From Roseovarius sp. UBA3070 (GTDB lineage Bacteria; Pseudomonadota; Alphaproteobacteria; Rhodobacterales; Rhodobacteraceae), in NCBI GenBank assembly GCA_002366775.1, contig DFBW01000262.1, positions 1-9,656 on the forward strand: a stretch of DNA of 9,656 nt, written 5' to 3'. The notes under the pieces are model-generated. The model worked only from the letters and a program-made list of their open reading frames with translations. It was not told where the DNA came from and did no database searches. Shown in pieces: positions 1-5,345 of this stretch (within the stretch, counting starts at the first letter, position 1; every line of letters starts with the position of its first letter). A program made the position numbers and the translations under genes.

Positions 1-425
1 TTCAGGCCTCGGGTGGCCTTAGCGATGATGACATCGAAAAGATGGTCAAAGACGCCGAGGACAACGCAGAATCGGATAAGGAACGCCGCGGGATGGTGGA
101 AAGCCGGAATCAGACCGAAAGCCTGATCAACTCGACCGAGAAGTCGGTTGAGGAACACGGTGAAAAGGTCGACCCGACCACCATCGAAGCGATTGAGCTG
201 GCCATTGCCGCGCTCAAGGACGATCTGGAAAAAGAAGACGCCACCGCCGACAAGCTCAAGGCAGGCATCCAGAACGTGACCGAAGTTGCGATGCGACTGG
301 GCGAAGCGATCTATAAAGCTCAGGCCGAAGCAGGCGAAGACGAGCCGATGGCAGCAGATGAAGCTGGTGAAGACGATATCGTTGACGCCGACTTCGAAGA
401 CCTCGACGACGACAAGCGCGGCTAA
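1..425 (+). CDS. dnaK: Chaperone protein DnaK (Hsp70), C-terminal part only
   Basis: The last 140 codons of an Hsp70 chaperone; the gene enters from the left edge and is read from base 3. The visible part starts with [19 protein letters not shown], the classic start of the helical lid over the substrate-binding domain. A long charged amphipathic helical region follows, then a disordered acidic tail ending [13 protein letters not shown], the counterpart of the DAEFEEV-type ending of other DnaK proteins. The ATPase domain and the peptide-binding beta-sandwich lie outside the window. DnaK binds exposed hydrophobic segments in an ATP cycle driven by DnaJ and GrpE. dnaJ follows 76 bases downstream on the same strand, the usual dnaKJ operon order. 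Family identity is near certain; the stop is TAA at 423-425. Confidence 0.97.
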   Translation, partial: QASGGLSDDDIEKMVKDAEDNAESDKERRGMVESRNQTESLINSTEKSVEEHGEKVDPTTIEAIELAIAALKDDLEKEDATADKLKAGIQNVTEVAMRLGEAIYKAQAEAGEDEPMAADEAGEDDIVDADFEDLDDDKRG

Positions 426-442
426 CGCAAGCACGGGAACAA

Positions 443-476
443 TTGGGGCTAGCCTGGGTGACCGGGCTGGCCCTAA
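443..476 (+). other. Strong intercistronic RNA hairpin between dnaK and dnaJ
   Basis: Bases 443-457 pair with 462-476 without a bulge: 15 pairs, three of them G-U, closed by the four-base loop GTGA, which in RNA is a GNRA tetraloop. No T-run follows (the next bases are CCGTTCC), so it is not a standard intrinsic terminator. It ends 11 bases before the dnaJ ribosome binding site and leaves that site free. Likely roles are mRNA stabilisation, processing, or partial attenuation that sets the DnaK:DnaJ ratio. The pairing is read directly from the sequence; the role is inferred. Confidence 0.75.
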
Positions 477-486
477 CCGTTCCGCC

Positions 487-494
487 TAAAGGAG
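487..494 (+). promoter_or_regulatory. Ribosome binding site of dnaJ
   Basis: TAAAGGAG lies 7 bases before the ATG at 502. It fixes the dnaJ start and lies just downstream of the intercistronic hairpin, so dnaJ can be translated independently of dnaK. Confidence 0.85.
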
Positions 495-501
495 TTCCTC
501 A

Positions 502-1656
502 ATGGCCAAACGTGATTACTACGAAGTGCTTGGGCTCTCGAAAGGGGCATCGCCTGAGGAAATCAAGAAAGCCTATCGCACCAAAGCAAAAGAGCTGCAC
601 CCCGACCGCAACAAGGACAAGCCCGAATCCGAGGGTCAGTTCAAAGAAGCGGGCGAGGCTTACGAAGTTCTGAAAGACGCAGACAAGAAAGCCGCATATG
701 ATCGCTATGGCCATGCTGCCTTTGAAAATGGCATAGGCGGCGGTGGCGGACGGCCCGGTGGTGGCTTTGGCAATCAAGGTGATTTCGCCAGCGCCTTTTC
801 GGATGTGTTTGACGATCTCTTTGGCGATATGATGGGCGGTCGCGGCGGGCCCGGTGGGCAGCAGCGTGCCACTCGTGGGGCTGACCTGCGCTATAATCTG
901 CGTGTCACCTTGGAAGAGGCATTCTCTGGTCAGCAAAAGACCATCAATGTTCCCACCTCCATTGCCTGTGAGTCCTGTAGCGGCTCAGGTGCCGAAGGCG
1001 GTGCCGAGCCGTCCACCTGCCCGACATGTTCCGGTATGGGCAAGGTCCGCGCGCAACAAGGTTTCTTTACGGTTGAGCGGACCTGCCCCACATGTTCGGG
1101 CCTGGGCCAGATCATTTCGAACCCGTGCAAGACCTGTCACGGCCAGGGCCGGATCGAAAAAGAGCGCTCACTGAACGTCAACATCCCTGCTGGTGTGGAA
1201 ACCGGCACACGCATCCGCCTTGCCGGCGAAGGCGAAGCGGGCATGCGCGGTGGGCCTCCTGGGGATCTGTACATTTTCATCGACGTCGCTCAGCACAAGC
1301 TGTTTGAGCGCGAAGAAACCAATCTGTTCTGCCGTGTGCCGGTATCCATGACCAAAGCCACCCTTGGCGGCGATATTGAAGTGCCCACGATTGATGGCGG
1401 CCGCAGCCGGGTGAAAATCCCCTCTGGCAGTCAATCGGGCCGTCAAATGCGCTTGCGCTCCAAAGGCATGCCCGCCCTGCGTGGCGGATCAGCGGGGGAT
1501 ATGTTCATCGAGCTGGCAGTCGAAACCCCGGTGAACCTGACCTCCAAACAAAAAGAACTGCTGAGCGAGTTTGAAGCTCTATCCGAGGACAACAACCCGG
1601 AAAGCAAAAGCTTCTTTTCTTCGGTCAAAAACTTCTGGGACAGCATGAAAAGCTGA
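502..1656 (+). CDS. dnaJ: Chaperone protein DnaJ (Hsp40, type I)
   Basis: A full-length 384-residue type I Hsp40, the usual size. The J domain covers about residues 4-70 with the HPD motif at 33-35, which stimulates the DnaK ATPase. A Gly/Phe-rich linker follows at about 77-126. The zinc domain has four CxxCxGxG repeats with cysteine pairs at 156/159, 173/176, 195/198 and 209/212, all intact, forming two zinc sites. Two beta-rich substrate-binding domains and a short C-terminal tail complete the protein. DnaJ delivers unfolded clients to DnaK in the cytoplasm and limits aggregation, also of proteins awaiting export. The start is fixed by a good ribosome binding site and by the canonical [12 protein letters not shown]-terminus. 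It is the last gene of the dnaKJ operon, followed by an intrinsic terminator. Confidence 0.98.
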   Translation: MAKRDYYEVLGLSKGASPEEIKKAYRTKAKELHPDRNKDKPESEGQFKEAGEAYEVLKDADKKAAYDRYGHAAFENGIGGGGGRPGGGFGNQGDFASAFSDVFDDLFGDMMGGRGGPGGQQRATRGADLRYNLRVTLEEAFSGQQKTINVPTSIACESCSGSGAEGGAEPSTCPTCSGMGKVRAQQGFFTVERTCPTCSGLGQIISNPCKTCHGQGRIEKERSLNVNIPAGVETGTRIRLAGEGEAGMRGGPPGDLYIFIDVAQHKLFEREETNLFCRVPVSMTKATLGGDIEVPTIDGGRSRVKIPSGSQSGRQMRLRSKGMPALRGGSAGDMFIELAVETPVNLTSKQKELLSEFEALSEDNNPESKSFFSSVKNFWDSMKS

Positions 1657-1680
1657 CCTCTCGCTGACATCCAATTCCTC

Positions 1681-1711
1681 AAAAAGACGCGCCGCAATGC
1701 GCGTCTTTTTT
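1681..1711 (+). terminator. Rho-independent terminator of the dnaKJ operon
   Basis: A 12-base-pair perfect stem (1681-1692 with 1699-1710) has GACGCGC at its core, a six-base loop CGCAAT, and a T6 tract at 1706-1711. The matching A5 on the 5' side means it could also work in reverse, although no minus-strand gene ends here. It begins 24 bases after the dnaJ stop and separates dnaKJ from radC. Confidence 0.92.
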
Positions 1712-1724
1712 GCTTCGGTGTCAC

Positions 1725-1760
1725 TTTGGTTAAGGATTGAGTAACCAAACTATCTCAATC
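1725..1760 (+). promoter_or_regulatory. Interleaved inverted repeats immediately upstream of radC
   Basis: Two perfect inverted repeats overlap in this 36-base stretch. TTTGGTTA (1725-1732) matches TAACCAAA (1742-1749), and GATTGAG (1735-1741) matches CTCAATC (1754-1760). The order of arms is A-B-A'-B'. As RNA this could be two alternative hairpins or an H-type pseudoknot with a 2-base first loop, no gap between stems and a 4-base last loop. As DNA it could be an operator over the radC promoter: TTGGTT (1726-1731) and a weak TATCTC (1751-1756) are poor -35/-10 candidates. No clear Shine-Dalgarno site precedes the ATG at 1768. The repeats are seen directly; the role is inferred. Confidence 0.55.
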
Positions 1761-1767
1761 TCAAGAC

Positions 1768-2532
1768 ATGAGTAGCTCTAACGCCTTTACTGAAATGCCC
1801 CTACCGCTCTTTGGCGGGGATGAGGCGCAATCAATACCCGTCTGGCCGCAAGACCACCTGCCATCCTATATCCGTGATCACCGCAAACGGCTGCGCACAC
1901 GCTTTTTGGATGGCGGCGCACAGGCCATGCCAGATTACGAAATGTTGGAATTGGTGCTGTTCCGGGCAATACCGCGCAAAGATGTCAAACCTCTCGCTCG
2001 CAAACTGTTGGATACATTTGGCGATTTCAACGGCGTGTTGTCGGCCAGCACCCACCAACTGAATCAGGTCTGCGGCGTGGGTGATGCGGTGATATGCGAG
2101 CTAAAGATTGTCGAGGCTGCGGCTCATCGGCTGGCCCGCTCGCGCATCATTCAGCGGCATGTGATTTCATCGTGGGCATCCGTAATTGATTACTGCCACA
2201 CCACCATGGCCCACCGTGAAACCGAGCAGTTTCGCATTTTCTTTCTGGACCGCAAAAACGTGCTGATCGCGGATGAAGAACAGGCGCGCGGCACAGTAGA
2301 CCATGTGCCGGTCTACCCACGCGAAGTGGTCAAACGGGCGCTACAACTGAATGCCAGCGCAATCATCCTGATCCACAATCACCCCTCCGGCGATCCTACT
2401 CCATCGCCAGAAGACATCTCGATGACCACCAAAGTGCAAAATGCCTGCGACGCGCTGGGCGTTACGCTGCATGATCACATCATCGTCGGAAAATCCTGCG
2501 AGCTGAGTTTTCGCACTGAAGGGTATCTTTAA
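1768..2532 (+). CDS. radC: RadC family JAMM/MPN-domain protein
   Basis: A 254-residue RadC (UPF0758) protein. The N-terminal part (about 30-120) has the helix-hairpin-helix-like region typical of the family, with a GVGDAV turn near 103-108. The C-terminal MPN domain carries a complete JAMM metal-binding signature: H203-x-H205, seven residues, S213, two residues, D216 (HNHPSGDPTPSPED), with a candidate upstream glutamate in PREVV near 186. The family is a predicted zinc metalloprotease or hydrolase. The old label 'DNA repair protein' rests on an E. coli allele later reassigned to recG, so its function is unsettled; in some bacteria it is induced with competence or linked to mobile elements. 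Here it is a single gene after the dnaJ terminator, convergent with the next gene. The ATG at 1768 lacks an obvious ribosome binding site; a second in-frame ATG at 1795 has none either, so the exact start is less sure than the identity. Confidence 0.93.
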   Translation: MSSSNAFTEMPLPLFGGDEAQSIPVWPQDHLPSYIRDHRKRLRTRFLDGGAQAMPDYEMLELVLFRAIPRKDVKPLARKLLDTFGDFNGVLSASTHQLNQVCGVGDAVICELKIVEAAAHRLARSRIIQRHVISSWASVIDYCHTTMAHRETEQFRIFFLDRKNVLIADEEQARGTVDHVPVYPREVVKRALQLNASAIILIHNHPSGDPTPSPEDISMTTKVQNACDALGVTLHDHIIVGKSCELSFRTEGYL

Positions 2533-2639
2533 GGCGTGCTGCAAAACCTGAATCGCTCTGATTTATGAAACGTAGCGAAACGTTCTTATGCCTTGTTGCA
2601 TTTCGACTTTCCTCTATCTCAGGTCAAAGCCGAAGCACT
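2533..2639. other. Convergent intergenic gap without a clear terminator
   Basis: This 107-base gap lies between the 3' ends of radC (+) and the OmpA-fusion gene (-). I see no GC-rich hairpin with a T-run on either strand. What is present is weak: a 5-base stem AACGT/ACGTT (2569-2573 with 2580-2584), and two nested distant matches, GTGCT/AGCAC (2536-2540 with 2634-2638) and ACCTGA/TCAGGT (2546-2551 with 2619-2624). Termination here may be Rho-dependent or depend on transcript collision. Confidence 0.5.
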
Positions 2640-4199
2640 TTAGCGTACCCACACCTCAACTCGGCGGTTCACACGACGGCCCCACTCGCTGGTGTCACAA
2701 GCCATTGGCATCGCCTCACCAAAGGCAATTGTCTCAATCCCGATACGCGAGAGATTGGCCGTTTCAGCTGCGCGGGTCACAGCCCGCATGACAGCCTCGG
2801 CACGCTTGCCCGCTATCCGCAAATTGCCCGGTGCTGGCCCTTGTCCATCGCTGAACCCGACAAACACCAGCCTGCGGGCATCGTAGTGTCCCAGCTCAAG
2901 AGAGCGGGCCAACTGTAACACGTTGGATCGTGATTGCGCATCCAGCCGCGCCGACCCCGGCTCGAACCGGAAGGTGGTGGTCAGGCGCCGCAAGGGTGCC
3001 AATGTGCTAACCATCTTCTGCAATTGCTCAAGGCTAACTTCATCACCCGCGCGGGCAATGGCATTGGCAAACCGATCACCCTGCGCGTTGATTTCAATCT
3101 CTTCGGGGGCCTGATCCACAAAACCCGCGCGCCGGATCACCAACTGCGCCGATGGATCACGCAAGTAAGTCAGAAACTCACGCACCAATTTGGGGAACCG
3201 CCGGGCCGGCATGTACAAAAACAGCGGCGTGGTCAGAGGGTAATCTTCGGTTTTCACCGCCCGGCGTGTGGCCTGCATGGCGAACCCGCAATTGCCCTTC
3301 AATGCCAACGGCCATGTATTGCCTGTATCCGAGCGACTGGTCACGCCAATCGCAAACGGGTCGGCCATCACCGCATCCAACAACTGCACATCGTTGGCGT
3401 GACGCACGGCACTTGCCACGGGTTTGGCCTGCGCAGGGGACAAAACCTGATCTATCGTTGCTTGACCCAAGCCTGTTTTACCATCCAGCAGATGCACAGC
3501 TATCGGCGCATCCGGCCCGCCAAGCACGGCCCAATTGCTGATATTGCCAGACAGAACATCCGCGAGTTCCTGCGTGGTGATATCTTGTACAGGGTTCGTA
3601 GGCGAGACCACCGGCACCAGTGCATCCAATGCCAACACGCGGCTGCGCCCCCTAGCTGACAGATTACCCAACCCTACCTCGCGCCCGCGCTTGATCTCTT
3701 CGTCATACACCTCTCGCAAAGACATGACGATATCGGCCTCATTGGCCAGAAGATCGGCAAAGCCTTCGTCAGTATTGGTGAGCTGAAAAACAAACTCACC
3801 AACCGTTTGACCGCTGTCTTTTTCGGCAATCACATAAGTGAATTCGGTATCCGACAGGCTGCGGCGCTCCAAATCATAATCACCCTTGATGGAAAACGCT
3901 TCGATCAAACCCGGCATCAGCACGCGGCCAATAGTTGGGGCACCAGCAAAGGTTAGCCTTGCGATAAATTGATCAAGATTTGGGCAACCCGGCCCCTCGC
4001 AACGTACGCCCGAGCCATCAATGGTCAATTCGCCGTAGATCGAATCAACACGATAGAACTCGCCATCAAACCCAAGCAGATCGCCCGAGATTTCCACATC
4101 GCCATCCCGGGACGTCAGTGTGACATCCTGCGCACTGGCCTGCGGTGCGGCGAACAAAATTGAAAGTGCGGCGATGATCGCCGCACGTAAGATTGTCAT
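2640..4199 (-). CDS. Secreted PstS-like substrate-binding domain fused to an OmpA-type peptidoglycan-binding domain
   Basis: A 519-residue exported protein. Residues 1-23 form a Sec signal peptide (hydrophobic core, then ASA before Q24). Residues 24-75 form a small beta-rich module with Cys67 and Cys72. Residues about 80-365 resemble the phosphate-binding PstS/PBP-like fold; the stretch from LALDALVPVVSP through ELADVLSGNISNWAVLGG (about 189-228) matches that family's hallmark. Residues about 405-519 are an OmpA C-terminal domain: FRFEPGSARLD, then FSD with Asp451, the RAEAV Arg466, and a closing NRRVEVWV. Asp451 and Arg466 correspond to the pair that binds diaminopimelate in OmpA proteins. 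The binding domain would thus be tethered to peptidoglycan rather than to a transporter; no ABC permease or ATPase gene is present here. GAGG lies 7 bases before the ATG and supports the start. It follows the 334-residue gene after 25 bases, probably in one operon. The ligand is unknown; phosphate or another anion is only a family-based guess. Confidence 0.85.
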   Translation of the reverse strand: MTILRAAIIAALSILFAAPQASAQDVTLTSRDGDVEISGDLLGFDGEFYRVDSIYGELTIDGSGVRCEGPGCPNLDQFIARLTFAGAPTIGRVLMPGLIEAFSIKGDYDLERRSLSDTEFTYVIAEKDSGQTVGEFVFQLTNTDEGFADLLANEADIVMSLREVYDEEIKRGREVGLGNLSARGRSRVLALDALVPVVSPTNPVQDITTQELADVLSGNISNWAVLGGPDAPIAVHLLDGKTGLGQATIDQVLSPAQAKPVASAVRHANDVQLLDAVMADPFAIGVTSRSDTGNTWPLALKGNCGFAMQATRRAVKTEDYPLTTPLFLYMPARRFPKLVREFLTYLRDPSAQLVIRRAGFVDQAPEEIEINAQGDRFANAIARAGDEVSLEQLQKMVSTLAPLRRLTTTFRFEPGSARLDAQSRSNVLQLARSLELGHYDARRLVFVGFSDGQGPAPGNLRIAGKRAEAVMRAVTRAAETANLSRIGIETIAFGEAMPMACDTSEWGRRVNRRVEVWVR

Positions 4200-4224
4200 A
4201 GGATGACCTCTGAAACGCCGCGGA

Positions 4225-5229
4225 TTAGTTCCCGGCGATTTTCAGGTCATTTAGCAGGTTTTTCAACATAAGAAAGTCACCAACCGACGAACAATCTGGC
4301 ATTGCCAGCACCAAATCCTGTGTTTTCAGCGAACCTTCGGCAGTTTTCTGGATGGATTGCGCCTCAACATCGCGGCCACAGTTGGCCTGAGTGATCTCAG
4401 CTTCGACACTCATCACAATATCGCCACTGCGTTTGGCAACACTTGATGGAAAGGTATAAACCTCGGCCAGCATAGCGTTATCTACATCTGCGGCACCCAG
4501 TTGGGTCAGAAACCCACCTTGGCCCAAGGCCGCGCTGGATTGATCACGCGGCGTATCCGCCCAAACATGGCCTTCTTGGCCATACTCCGAGCCATACTCA
4601 AGCGCGTGCACTTGTATCCCGCTTTGGCCTTTCCATTGCACCACGGCACGATCGTAATATTCCAATGACGACACGGTGACATTGGCCACTGCCCCTTCAC
4701 CATTGGCAAAAGCCACGATAAACACCGCGTTCTCAGACAAGGCAGGAACACTGAACTCAACACTGCCATTTGCATCAGTCACCTGCGTGAACATCATGCC
4801 GTTGTGGTGCAAAGTGAATTTTTCATTGATCATGCAAGGGGCGGCCAGGGACAGGCGTACCATTGCGGCGGCTTCGGCATTGGCTGTCAGATTGTACTCA
4901 CACGCCAGTTTTGGGGTGGCTTCCTCGGCGGGCATATCTGCCAGCGGGATATCATCCCTCAGCGCGGCATTAACCACGAGACTATCCGGAAGGACAGCAG
5001 GCTCAGTGGCTGATGGCAATACCGGAGCCGCTGAAGTCAACGTGACGCCGTTCAGCTCAACCTCATTGGTTGCAGAGGCGTTGGCGACCATACTGGCAGC
5101 ATTTACGGCTTGCGCCTGGTGTTGCGGTTTTCCCGCAGGCGCGGTTTCCCCGCTCTGCATGAAATACCCGATTCCGAGCGCGCAAAGCAGTGTTCCACCT
5201 GCTGCAATCAAACGTTTTGGCTGGATCAT
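4225..5229 (-). CDS. Uncharacterised membrane-anchored extracytoplasmic protein next to secA
   Basis: A 334-residue protein of no family I can name with confidence. A short basic N-terminus (MIQPKR) precedes one hydrophobic segment at about 7-24. No good signal-peptidase site follows directly, so it is probably an N-terminal anchor with the rest in the periplasm. Residues 25-106 are rich in Ala, Pro, Glu and Thr and look like a disordered spacer. Residues 107-334 look folded, with alternating beta-type sequence; the stretch about 128-175 resembles an Ig-like or carboxypeptidase-regulatory-like beta-sandwich. Four cysteines outside the membrane (110, 132, 284, 313) could form two disulfides. 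The position 101 bases behind secA and directly before a secreted peptidoglycan-binding protein suggests an envelope role, possibly tied to export. Homologues may carry a 'translocase' label derived from the secA neighbourhood; nothing in the sequence supports enzymatic translocation. Confidence 0.8.
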   Translation of the reverse strand: MIQPKRLIAAGGTLLCALGIGYFMQSGETAPAGKPQHQAQAVNAASMVANASATNEVELNGVTLTSAAPVLPSATEPAVLPDSLVVNAALRDDIPLADMPAEEATPKLACEYNLTANAEAAAMVRLSLAAPCMINEKFTLHHNGMMFTQVTDANGSVEFSVPALSENAVFIVAFANGEGAVANVTVSSLEYYDRAVVQWKGQSGIQVHALEYGSEYGQEGHVWADTPRDQSSAALGQGGFLTQLGAADVDNAMLAEVYTFPSSVAKRSGDIVMSVEAEITQANCGRDVEAQSIQKTAEGSLKTQDLVLAMPDCSSVGDFLMLKNLLNDLKIAGN

Positions 5230-5233
5230 AACG

Positions 5234-5240
5234 ACCTCCT
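5234..5240 (-). promoter_or_regulatory. Consensus ribosome binding site of the 334-residue gene
   Basis: On the minus strand AGGAGGT lies 4 bases before the ATG at 5229. It is the best Shine-Dalgarno match in the window. It fixes the start of this unknown gene and argues that it is genuinely and efficiently translated. Confidence 0.85.
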
Positions 5241-5310
5241 ACAGCTTTTGAAGCCATAGGAATATACGAAAGGATTTAGGCGTTCATGTGTCCCTCAAGG
5301 GGTCTCAATC

Positions 5311-5345
5311 GGGCGTTCTTGCTGTGTTTCTTACACCAAACGCCC
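5311..5345 (-). other. Inverted repeat spanning the secA stop codon
   Basis: GGGCGTT (5311-5317) matches AACGCCC (5339-5345), with an inner GTGT/ACAC pairing (5324-5327 with 5333-5336) around a five-base loop. The secA stop (5331-5333) lies inside. There is no T-run on the minus strand after the stem, so it is not a standard terminator. It could be an mRNA processing or stability element between secA and the downstream gene, or a weak Rho-assisted stop. No convincing promoter was found in the rest of the 101-base gap. Confidence 0.4.

Noticed and set aside
499..936. A 145-codon minus-strand frame with hydrophobic stretches opposite dnaJ
   Set aside because: The hydrophobic look comes from the complement of the charged J domain and Gly-rich linker codons; dnaJ is unambiguous here.
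2536..2638. Nested distant inverted matches GTGCT/AGCAC and ACCTGA/TCAGGT in the convergent gap as a bidirectional terminator
   Set aside because: The arms are 5 and 6 bases long with a loop of about 67 bases and no T-runs; such matches are easily due to chance.
2565..2918. Small plus-strand frame beginning in the radC-downstream gap
   Set aside because: It runs mostly antisense into the OmpA-domain coding region, has no ribosome binding site and shows no protein-like pattern.
2934..3659. A 241-codon plus-strand open frame opposite the OmpA-fusion gene
   Set aside because: It lies wholly antisense to a clear coding region, has no ribosome binding site, and its product (rich in His, Arg, Gln) resembles no protein. 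Long antisense frames are expected opposite genes with this codon bias.
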